Positions 8,856 to 15,894 of a stretch of 49,486 nucleotides of DNA are shown in pieces. The stretch's first letter is position 1. Every line of letters starts with the position of its first letter. The stretch is from the NCBI GenBank assembly GCA_035545895.1, contig DASZXJ010000092.1, positions 1-49,486 on the forward strand, given 5' to 3'. Under the pieces are notes generated by a model. It saw only the letters and a program-made list of their open reading frames with translations, was not told where the DNA came from and made no database searches. The position numbers and the translations under genes were made by a program. Source of the DNA: DASZXJ01 sp035545895. Its GTDB lineage: Bacteria > Planctomycetota > Phycisphaerae > Tepidisphaerales > Tepidisphaeraceae.

Positions 8856-9824
8856 TTGCTGAAGATCTTGGTTGTTATCGTTAATTTTCGCACGCCAGAG
8901 TTAACCATTGGCTCTCTCCAGTCGTTGCATTTGGAGATGAAGTCCGTAGATGCCGACGTTGAGGTTGCGATTGTTGATTGCGCATCTGGGGATCAGTCGG
9001 TTGAACGGATCAAAAGCTGCATTGACGATTTCAATTCCGATGGGCGATTTCAGATTCTTCCACTTTCACACAACAATGGATTCGCCTACGCCAATAACGC
9101 CGCGATTGGATTGGCAATGAACTCATCTTCAATGCCGGATTACTTTTGGCTCCTAAACCCTGATACGATCGTGAAACCAGGGGCACTTGTGGAACTATTA
9201 CAGTTTCTCACAAATCATCCCCAAGTCGGAATAGTTGGAAGTCGGCTGGAAGGCGAAGATGGAAAGCCACAGCGATCGGCATTCCGATTTCCATCGCTTC
9301 TGGGGGAGTTGGAGAATGGCACTCGATTTAGGCCCGTTTCGCGGCTCCTCTCACGCTGGATCGTGGCGCCGCCAGTAAGAGATGAGCCTTTTTGTGCGGA
9401 CTGGGTTGCGGGCGCGAGTATGCTAGTTCGAAGAGAGGTGTTAACAGAAGTCGGATTACTCGACGATGGCTATTTCATGTACTACGAAGAAGTTGATTTT
9501 TGTTTGCGAGCAAGAAAGGCAGCGTGGGACTGCTGGTATGTCCCTTCAAGCCGCGTGGTGCATTTTGTTGGCCAAAGCTCAGGTGTGACCGACTTAACGA
9601 AGCCGGGAAAACCTTTACCTAAGTACTGGTTCGATTCACGTCGACGATATTTTCAAAAGAACCACGGCCGCTTTTACGCTTTGGGAGTGCAAATTACTTG
9701 GGCAATCGCTTATTTGACTTGGCGTCTGCGTCGCAGAGTGCAGCGCAAACCTAACTTGGACCCACCGAACTTACTTAGCGATTCATTTCGTTGGGTATTT
9801 TGGCCTTTGCTGACCGGCAGATGA
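8856..9824 (+). CDS. GT2 family glycosyltransferase (rhamnosyltransferase-like)
   Basis: A 322-residue inverting GT-A enzyme. It begins LKILVVIVNFRTPELTI, followed by a VDCASGD-type loop (strand 2) and NNGFAYANNAAI, then LLNPDTIV with D103 in the place of the metal-binding DxD. CADWVAGASMLVRREV and MYYEEVDFCLRARKAAW are the acceptor-side ED motif region typical of the WcaA/RfbF rhamnosyltransferase-like branch of GT2. The start is a TTG at 8856; no ATG gives a complete N-terminal strand. It overlaps the next gene by four bases (ATGA at 9821). Rhamnose transfer is a family-based guess. Confidence 0.8.
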   Translation: MLKILVVIVNFRTPELTIGSLQSLHLEMKSVDADVEVAIVDCASGDQSVERIKSCIDDFNSDGRFQILPLSHNNGFAYANNAAIGLAMNSSSMPDYFWLLNPDTIVKPGALVELLQFLTNHPQVGIVGSRLEGEDGKPQRSAFRFPSLLGELENGTRFRPVSRLLSRWIVAPPVRDEPFCADWVAGASMLVRREVLTEVGLLDDGYFMYYEEVDFCLRARKAAWDCWYVPSSRVVHFVGQSSGVTDLTKPGKPLPKYWFDSRRRYFQKNHGRFYALGVQITWAIAYLTWRLRRRVQRKPNLDPPNLLSDSFRWVFWPLLTGR

Positions 9825-10414
9825 GCACAACCGTTGATTCGAATATGGAAGCAGCTGAATTGCCGCCGTTGGCGCGCGGAGACTGTAATGCCAATCCCGC
9901 AAACATCGGAATGTGGGCGTTGTTAATTGAAGATTTTCGGACTTACGATGGTAAACTATTGGAGCAGGGATTCTGGGCGGTGGCAGTGCACCGGTTTGGA
10001 AATTGGCGCATGGGATTTCGCTGGAAGATCATCCGCGCGCCATTAACAGTGCTTTACCAACTCCTCTATCGGATTGTTGAATGGACCTGCGGAATTAGCT
10101 TGCCCTATACAGTGAAACTTGGGCGTCGCGTTCGAATCTGGCACCACGGCGGGATCATTCTGCATGCACGCAGCATCGGAAATGATGTTTATATTCGCCA
10201 AAATACAACCATGGGGATCGTCCGCCGCAGTGATCATTTAGCTATTCCCACGATTGAAGACCGCGCGGACATTGGATGTGGCGCATGTATTCTTGGCAAT
10301 ATATGCATAGGCCATGACAGTGTGATTGGTGCAAATGCAGTTGTACTTAAAGACGTGCCGCCCTATAGCGTCGCAGTCGGTGTGCCCGCCATCATCAGAC
10401 CGCGAAAAAATTGA
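9821..10414 (+). CDS. Serine-acetyltransferase-like hexapeptide-repeat O-acetyltransferase
   Basis: A 197-residue protein; ATG 9821 overlaps the previous stop by four bases and is preferred to the longer in-frame start at 9791. The first 90 residues are helical (LIEDFRTYDGKLLEQGFW-AVAVHRFGNW), like the N-terminal part of CysE. The second half is a left-handed beta helix: GRRVRIWHHGGIILHA, IGNDVYIRQNTTMG, ADIGCGACILGNICIG and VIGANAVVLKDVPPYSVAVG-PA. This is the layout of CysE-type transferases that have been recruited to polysaccharide loci to acetylate sugars using acetyl-CoA. The context, flanked on both sides by glycosyltransferases, makes glycan O-acetylation far more likely than cysteine synthesis. 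It overlaps or abuts the start of the next gene. Confidence 0.8.
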   Translation: MSTTVDSNMEAAELPPLARGDCNANPANIGMWALLIEDFRTYDGKLLEQGFWAVAVHRFGNWRMGFRWKIIRAPLTVLYQLLYRIVEWTCGISLPYTVKLGRRVRIWHHGGIILHARSIGNDVYIRQNTTMGIVRRSDHLAIPTIEDRADIGCGACILGNICIGHDSVIGANAVVLKDVPPYSVAVGVPAIIRPRKN

Positions 10415-11457
10415 ATCTCATGAATGATCGACAAGCGAAGATTGGGCTGGTCGTAATTGGTCGCAACGAGGGGGAGAGGCTTCGAGTATGTCTGGAATCA
10501 GTCACACGCCTGGGATTACCAATCGTCTATGTCGATTCCGGTTCGACTGATGAAAGTGTTGCGTTGGCGAAACAAATGCATGCACAGATCGTGGAATTGG
10601 ATAATTCGGCATCTTTCTCCGCAGCCCGCGCTCGAAACGAAGGATTTGCGCGCTTGATACAAGTCGATCCAGAGATCGAATATGTTCAGTTTGTAGACGG
10701 TGATTGCGTTCTAGCGCTCGGCTGGGTCCAAGCTGCAGCAGAATTTTTGGACAAACATACCGATTATGCTGTCGTATGCGGTCGGAGACGCGAGCGTTTT
10801 CCAGCAAATAGCATTTACAACCGCATCAGTGACTTGGAATGGGATACGCCGATTGGTGATAGTAAGAGTTGTGGCGGCGATGCGATGATGCGAGCTGCCA
10901 TGTTTCAAAAAGTAAATGGATTCGATCCTGCGATAATTGCCGGCGAAGAGCCTGAATTGTGTTTTCGGTTGCGTAAGCTTGATTGGCGAATTCACCGGTC
11001 TGATACGGATATGACGTTCCATGACCTTGCTATGACACGATTTGGTCAATGGTGGAATCGTTCTGTCAGGACAGGGCGGGGAAGTCTAGCCGTATTGATG
11101 AAACTTTCTTCCGAGCAACAACCGCCTTTTGCAGAAATGCTGCGAAGCAACGTAATTTGGGGAGTCTTATGGCCGCTGGCGACATTGACGATCGCGATTT
11201 TGGCGGCCAAAGTAGCAGGTCCTAGCGCTTCTGCTTTAGTCCTTGGGATATCACTCATGGTTTTCTTCGCTCAAACATTTCGAGTCGCAAGCCGAGCTTA
11301 TAGGCGCATAGGTAATTGGCCACTCGCGTTGCAGTACAGTAGCTTAGTTATGATCGCAAAATTCGCTCAGGTGCTGGGCTACGTTCAGTTGATCATTCGT
11401 AGGCTCGTTGGTACCAAAGATTCCAATTTGCATTACAAAGAGACACCAGCGGTTTAG
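10411..11457 (+). CDS. GT2 family glycosyltransferase with C-terminal membrane segments
   Basis: A GT-A glycosyltransferase of 345-348 residues. Two starts are possible: TTG 10411, overlapping the stop of the acetyltransferase gene, or ATG 10420. From the ATG, VVIGRNEGERLRVCLES is the first strand, YVDSGSTDESVALA the second, and VDGDC (D93, D95) the metal-binding DxD. AGEEPELCFRLRKLDWRI holds the acceptor-side acidic pair. The last 90 residues contain two or three hydrophobic stretches (VIWGVLWPLATLTIAILAAK and a second near VLGISLMVFFAQTF), so the enzyme is probably held at the cytoplasmic membrane. Known: this branch of GT2 extends lipid-linked glycans. Sugar not predictable. Confidence 0.8.
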   Translation: MNLMNDRQAKIGLVVIGRNEGERLRVCLESVTRLGLPIVYVDSGSTDESVALAKQMHAQIVELDNSASFSAARARNEGFARLIQVDPEIEYVQFVDGDCVLALGWVQAAAEFLDKHTDYAVVCGRRRERFPANSIYNRISDLEWDTPIGDSKSCGGDAMMRAAMFQKVNGFDPAIIAGEEPELCFRLRKLDWRIHRSDTDMTFHDLAMTRFGQWWNRSVRTGRGSLAVLMKLSSEQQPPFAEMLRSNVIWGVLWPLATLTIAILAAKVAGPSASALVLGISLMVFFAQTFRVASRAYRRIGNWPLALQYSSLVMIAKFAQVLGYVQLIIRRLVGTKDSNLHYKETPAV

Positions 11458-11501
11458 CTGAGCGAGAGCATTAGATTGCCTATGCCTAACCGAATTTTGC
11501 C

Positions 11502-12770
11502 ATGCGGATAGCATACCTCGTTAATCAATACCCACACCCTAGCCATACTTTTATTCGGCGAGAAATTCAGGCATTGGAAGCTTTAAAGATACAAATTTTA
11601 CGATTTACGATTCGTCGAACGAAAGATTCTTTGACTGACGCCGATGATATTGCTGAAAGCAAGAAGACAACTGTGCTTCTAGACTGCGGCATAATTGGTC
11701 TGTTGCTCGGAGTTGTTCGGGAGATTGTTGTTAGACCTTTGCGGTTCATTCGCGCGTTTACAATGGCTTGGCAGGTTGGATTAAAGTCAGATGTCGGCTT
11801 ATTGTGTTTTTTGATTTACCTCGCGGAAGCGTGTGTGCTGCATAAAAGGATTCGAACAGCCGAAGTCGAGCATGTTCACGCGCACTTCGGTACGAACCCC
11901 GCAGCAGTTCTCATGCTAATGCGACTATTAGGCGGACCTAGCTACAGTTTCACGGTGCACGGGCCGGAAGAATTTGATCGAGCCAACGGCTTGGCGCTGC
12001 GAGAGAAAGTCCGCCACGCAAAGTACGTGATCGCCATAAGCGAATTTACTCGCAGCCAGCTCTATCGCTACGCAACTTTGGTTGATTGGAACAAGATCCA
12101 CGTTGTTCATTGCGGATTGGATCAACAATTCCTCGGAAGAAATCCGTCTCCCGTCCCAGAAGTTCCGAAGCTGATTTGTGTTGGGAGATTATGTGAGCAA
12201 AAAGGGCAACTCGCTTTGATCCAAGCAGTACATAAGCTTGCGATAAAGAAGATTGAGTTTGAAGTTGTGATTATTGGTGATGGCGGAATGAGACATGCAA
12301 TCGAACAATTGATTGAAGAATATAATCTTCGACAATATGTGACGATGCTTGGCTGGGCTTCAGGACTTGAAGTTCGTCGGCAGATAGAAGATGCGCGGGC
12401 AATGGTCATTCCAAGTTTTGCAGAAGGGCTGCCAGTTGTACTGATGGAAGCATTTGGCCTAGGTAGGCCGGTCGTCAGCACCTACATCGCGGGTATCCCT
12501 GAACTGGTTGAAAATGATGTGAGTGGTTGGCTTGTTCCAGCAGGATCGATCGAAGCCCTGGCAAATGCAATTGAAGAAGCCCTGCGGGCACCGGTTGACA
12601 TTCTGACAAAAAAGGGCGCGGCCGGTCGAAGCAAGGTTCTCTTGCACCACGACGCCAGCAAAGAAGCTATCAAACTCGCTGAATTATTCCGGTTAGCGGT
12701 TATTGAAGAGAAATCGACTGAACCTACCGAGACGGGCGACGTTTCGGTTTCATCGTCATTGTCATCATGA
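11502..12770 (+). CDS. GT4 family glycosyltransferase (WcaL/AmsK-like)
   Basis: A 422-residue GT-B glycosyltransferase. The N-terminus MRIAYLVNQYPHPSHTFIRREI is the hallmark of the WcaL/AmsK branch of GT4 (colanic acid and amylovoran enzymes), as is HVHAHFGTNPA near residue 125. The donor domain reads LICVGRLCEQKGQLALI, then FAEGLPVVLMEAFGLGRPVV with E308/E316, then GIPELVENDVSGWLVPAGS. The C-terminal 20 residues are S/T/E rich and probably disordered. It overlaps the next gene by four bases. WcaL adds galactose in E. coli colanic acid; whether that holds here is unknown. Confidence 0.87.
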   Translation: MRIAYLVNQYPHPSHTFIRREIQALEALKIQILRFTIRRTKDSLTDADDIAESKKTTVLLDCGIIGLLLGVVREIVVRPLRFIRAFTMAWQVGLKSDVGLLCFLIYLAEACVLHKRIRTAEVEHVHAHFGTNPAAVLMLMRLLGGPSYSFTVHGPEEFDRANGLALREKVRHAKYVIAISEFTRSQLYRYATLVDWNKIHVVHCGLDQQFLGRNPSPVPEVPKLICVGRLCEQKGQLALIQAVHKLAIKKIEFEVVIIGDGGMRHAIEQLIEEYNLRQYVTMLGWASGLEVRRQIEDARAMVIPSFAEGLPVVLMEAFGLGRPVVSTYIAGIPELVENDVSGWLVPAGSIEALANAIEEALRAPVDILTKKGAAGRSKVLLHHDASKEAIKLAELFRLAVIEEKSTEPTETGDVSVSSSLSS

Positions 12771-13966
12771 ACTTGATCCTTTATCTCCTGACAACCGTCC
12801 TTGCAGTCCCGTCATTGGTGTTTTTCATCGAATGCGTCTTTGGCGCGGTCGCTAAGGGGTCGAATCCTCACTACAAATCGGAAGATACCGAGAGATCCCA
12901 ACTAGCTGTTCTAATCCCTGCCCACAACGAGGAAAAGACTCTTGGCGGAACCCTAATGGCTTTGAAATCGGAGCTACGTTCAGGCGACCGCGTTATTGTT
13001 ATTGCCGACAATTCAACTGACAGTACCGCCAGTATCGCGCGTTACATGGATGTCGAGGTAGTGGAGCGTGTTAATGACGCGAATCGTGGAAAAGGATTTG
13101 CATTGGCAAGCGGCGTGAATTATCTGGCAAAAAATCCTCCTGATATTTTGGTGTTACTTGATGCCGACACATTGGTCGAACCCGGATCACTCGATGTACT
13201 TCGAGGGACAGTTGTACGCCTGAAAACGCCCGCGCAAGCGCTATATTTGCTTGCAGCGCCTCCGATTCCGTCCGTTAGAGACTTGATTTCGACCTTAGCG
13301 TTTACTGTTAAAAATCAAGCTCGCCCGGCCGCCTTGGAAATGTTTGGCATGCCATGTCAAATTACCGGATCGGGGGTGGCGCTACCATGGACAGCGCTGC
13401 AATATGTCAATCTGTCTTCAGGCAATCTCGTGGAAGATATGCAGCTTGGTATTGACTTAGCGATTGCAGGATTTACGCCAGTTCATTGTTCTTCCGCTCG
13501 AGTAACGGGTTCCTTACCCAGCGGTTCTATTGCATCGGCTGGTCAGCGTACACGCTGGGAGCATGGGCATGTTCGGACCCTGTTCACACAGGTTCCTCGT
13601 CTTGCACGCGAAGCAGTTCGCCAGCGCCGGCTTACTTTAATGATTATGGCCCTGGACCTGTGCGTACCGCCGCTCAGCCTTTTAGTTTTGCTTTTGGCGA
13701 TGAACTTCACACTGGGACTGACCTGGGCGTTAGCAACATATCAACTTGGCCCATTATTAGTTTCATCGGCCGCATTAGTAATCGTGGGCATTGGGGTCTT
13801 TTCCGTGTGGTTTCGGCACGGGCGGGCTACAATCTCGCTTGGTCAATTGCTACTAGTGCCCGCATATTTGCTTTGGAAAATACCGATTTACGCTTCCTTG
13901 CTTTTTAAGCCGCAGCGTACCTGGGTTCGTACACCGCGTGATAACAGCGTTGAGTCATCTCTCTGA
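12767..13966 (+). CDS. Membrane-bound GT2 glycosyltransferase (BcsA/IcaA-like)
   Basis: A 399-residue processive-type GT-A enzyme. An N-terminal membrane helix (LILYLLTTVLAVPSLVFFIE) is followed by the catalytic domain: LIPAHNEEKTLGGT, VIADNSTDSTA, LLDADT (D132, D134), VEDMQLG (E223, D224) and QRTRWEHG, which gives the QxxRW motif at 260-264. At least two more membrane helices follow residue 290. These are the D, D, ED, QxxRW signature residues of cellulose/chitin/poly-GlcNAc synthases and related enzymes. At 399 residues it lacks a PilZ domain and any c-di-GMP site. It may be a single-sugar transferase or the initiating step on a lipid carrier. Confidence 0.82.
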   Translation: MNLILYLLTTVLAVPSLVFFIECVFGAVAKGSNPHYKSEDTERSQLAVLIPAHNEEKTLGGTLMALKSELRSGDRVIVIADNSTDSTASIARYMDVEVVERVNDANRGKGFALASGVNYLAKNPPDILVLLDADTLVEPGSLDVLRGTVVRLKTPAQALYLLAAPPIPSVRDLISTLAFTVKNQARPAALEMFGMPCQITGSGVALPWTALQYVNLSSGNLVEDMQLGIDLAIAGFTPVHCSSARVTGSLPSGSIASAGQRTRWEHGHVRTLFTQVPRLAREAVRQRRLTLMIMALDLCVPPLSLLVLLLAMNFTLGLTWALATYQLGPLLVSSAALVIVGIGVFSVWFRHGRATISLGQLLLVPAYLLWKIPIYASLLFKPQRTWVRTPRDNSVESSL

Positions 13967-14802
13967 TGAGCAGCTCCATTACTCCCGTTCCTGTTTTACC
14001 TTCAGCTGATCACTCTTTAATGGGGATTGCGCTCCATGGGCTATCCGCAACGGCTTGCTTGCGTTGTATCGCTGATTCAATATCTAAGCAGCAGGGTGGT
14101 TGGGTGGTCACGGCCAATCTGGATCATCTTCGCCGAATGGTGAATGAACCCAAATACCGGGATTTATGTCGGTCCGCATCGCTCGTGGTGGCTGACGGTG
14201 TTCCGCTAATTTGGGCCAGCGCTGTGCAAGGTCACCCGTTGCCTGAACGCATTGCCGGCTCAGACTTGATTTGGACGCTAAGTGAAACTGCAGCTAAAGA
14301 AGATCGCTCTATTTTTCTTTTGGGAGGCGCGCCCGGAACAGCAGTCGAAGCTGCAAAAGTTCTAAGTGCGCGCTACCCAGGTCTACGAATCGCGGGTCAA
14401 TATTGTCCCACAGTTGGATTTGAAAATGATGAAACGCAAATCGAAGAAATGCGAAAGTGTCTGAAAGAAGCTAGGCCTGATATCGTGTTCGTAGCCTTGG
14501 GATCTCCCAAACAAGAAGAGTGGATTGTGCGGCTTTGCTCAATGTTGCCCGCGACATGGTGGATTGGCGTTGGCATCAGCTTTAGTTTCGTTTGCGGACG
14601 CGTGAAGCGGGCTCCTCTCTGGATGCAGCGGTGCGGTCTCGAATGGTTGCATCGTTTGGCTCAAGAACCGACGAGGTTATTCCGGCGATACATCTTGCAA
14701 GATATTCCATTTGTAATCGTCCTCATGGCTGCTGCAGTACGGCAGCGGTTCGCATCGCGCCAAACACTCGAAGCTCAGAAGGTATGGGAAGGCGATATTT
14801 GA
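13966..14802 (+). CDS. WecG/TagA/CpsF family glycosyltransferase (GT26)
   Basis: A 278-residue protein whose ATG shares one base with the previous stop. It shows the GT26 plan: WVVTANLDHLRRM with T49 and N51, then VVADGVPLIWASAVQGHPLPERIAGSDL with D77 in the position of the proposed general base, then IFLLGGAPGTAVEAA and VFVALGSPKQEEWI, which form the Rossmann-like donor site. Known members (WecG, TagA) transfer N-acetylmannosamine(uronate) to a polyprenyl-PP-GlcNAc acceptor at the membrane. The C-terminus has a basic amphipathic stretch (EWLHRLAQEPTRLFRRYI) conserved in the family and used for membrane attachment in TagA. It probably adds the second sugar of the repeat unit. Confidence 0.9.
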   Translation: MSSSITPVPVLPSADHSLMGIALHGLSATACLRCIADSISKQQGGWVVTANLDHLRRMVNEPKYRDLCRSASLVVADGVPLIWASAVQGHPLPERIAGSDLIWTLSETAAKEDRSIFLLGGAPGTAVEAAKVLSARYPGLRIAGQYCPTVGFENDETQIEEMRKCLKEARPDIVFVALGSPKQEEWIVRLCSMLPATWWIGVGISFSFVCGRVKRAPLWMQRCGLEWLHRLAQEPTRLFRRYILQDIPFVIVLMAAAVRQRFASRQTLEAQKVWEGDI

Positions 14803-14812
14803 GGCTTCAAAA

Positions 14813-15391
14813 TTGAATCACTTTGCTCCACTAAACCTGGCCTATTTTCTTTGTGCAGCCGTAAATGGAGTTCTCGGATGGCGGATTCGATTCGCACCAG
14901 CCGGTAGTCGGAAAAGTGGTAAATTCTGGCTAGGAGTGTCATTAGTCTTGTTGATATTGGGCGTCATTCGCATGTTGAAAGTGCAATTAGTTATTGGCGA
15001 TTTTGGTCGTCGCGAAGCCATGGAAGCTGGCATTTATGAGGATCGTCGGGATTTGCAATTGGGAGTAATCTTGATCATGGCCGCCCTGTGTGTTTTAGGT
15101 ATTGGCATGATGCGTAGTCGTATTGGAAGCCGCAGTCTGACGAAATGGATCGCAAGTAGCGGACTAGTTTGCCTCACATTTCTAACGGCGGCCCGGGCGC
15201 TTTCCTATCATTATCTTGATGCACTGTTCGGAGCGGTAGTAGTAGGGCCCTTAACAGTCGGCGGAGTTGTTGACGGGTCCATTATCGTTGTTCTAAGCGG
15301 CCAGGCTGTGTGGCTTTTAGGCAAGCACACTAGCTATATAAGAAATACTTCAAATCAGGTCAGAGTGCAGCCTTCTAACAGCGGTTTCTGA
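14813..15391 (+). CDS. Conserved-looking membrane protein of unknown function
   Basis: A 192-residue protein starting at TTG 14813, ten bases after the GT26 gene. Four or five hydrophobic segments are visible: near residues 5-25, 38-58 (LGVSLVLLILGVIRMLK), 80-100 (LGVILIMAALCVLGIGMM), 112-130 and 138-160 (VVVGPLTVGGVVDGSIIVVL). The loops carry R and K mainly on one side, consistent with a cytoplasmic-membrane protein. I do not recognise a family. Its place at the end of the polysaccharide operon suggests a role in glycan assembly or in regulating it, but this is position-only evidence. Confidence 0.65.
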   Translation: MNHFAPLNLAYFLCAAVNGVLGWRIRFAPAGSRKSGKFWLGVSLVLLILGVIRMLKVQLVIGDFGRREAMEAGIYEDRRDLQLGVILIMAALCVLGIGMMRSRIGSRSLTKWIASSGLVCLTFLTAARALSYHYLDALFGAVVVGPLTVGGVVDGSIIVVLSGQAVWLLGKHTSYIRNTSNQVRVQPSNSGF

Positions 15392-15416
15392 AGAATAAAT
15401 TGTGCGCCGCTAACAT

Positions 15417-15773
15417 TTGAATAGATTACAAATACTGTGCGTTGATCTTGTCCTAGATCCACCCATTTCCATTGCCCATGCAATAGTGGTGAGATCAATG
15501 AGGGCGGCGCTGGAGATTTCTCGAATCGTTACGATTGACGTCTTAGTAACTGTAGGGGAAGACGAATCCTTCGATTTTCCGAGCTTCACCGAAAATTTAA
15601 AACGAAATCAGACCGCTTGGTATTGGATAGCAATTTTGCCGAATATGGACGCCGAACGGGAAATCAGGGCGAGGTCTCTAGGAGCGACCTCTGTAATCGA
15701 TTTGACCGAAGTGCCCATTCGTCTACCGGCACTATTGAAATCCTTGAGCTCAAATCCCTCAATGAGAGCTTAA
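15417..15773 (+). CDS. Small protein with a possible degenerate receiver-like fold
   Basis: A 118-residue protein starting at TTG 15417, 25 bases after the previous gene and 36 bases before the operon terminator. It alternates strands and helices (LQILCVDLVL, TIDVLVTVG, WYWIAILP), and RARSLGATSVIDLTEVPIRLPALLKSL resembles the last helix-strand-helix of response-regulator receiver domains, where an alanine-glycine-alanine turn is followed by the conserved lysine region. The phospho-acceptor aspartate and acidic pair are not evident, so it would not be an ordinary phosphorylated receiver. The resemblance is weak; it may be an unrelated alpha/beta protein or a decayed regulator. Confidence 0.5.
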   Translation: MNRLQILCVDLVLDPPISIAHAIVVRSMRAALEISRIVTIDVLVTVGEDESFDFPSFTENLKRNQTAWYWIAILPNMDAEREIRARSLGATSVIDLTEVPIRLPALLKSLSSNPSMRA

Positions 15774-15808
15774 TTCACAGCTAGTTGGTGTTCCGAAATT
15801 GGGTGAAG

Positions 15809-15848
15809 AAAAGAGCTGGGCAAACCATTTGGTTTGCCCAGCTCTTTT
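15809..15848 (+). terminator. Perfect 18-bp hairpin terminator closing the polysaccharide operon
   Basis: The left arm AAAAGAGCTGGGCAAACC (15809-15826) pairs without mismatch with 15831-15848 across a four-base ATTT loop. The right arm ends in TTTT and the left arm begins with AAAA, so it reads as a Rho-independent terminator on either strand. It lies between the last gene of the block (stop at 15773) and the glycoside hydrolase start at 15895. Confidence 0.9.
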
Positions 15849-15894
15849 CTCGAGAAGTTCAAGGCATGTCAACAGAGAAGGGCTATAGTTATCG

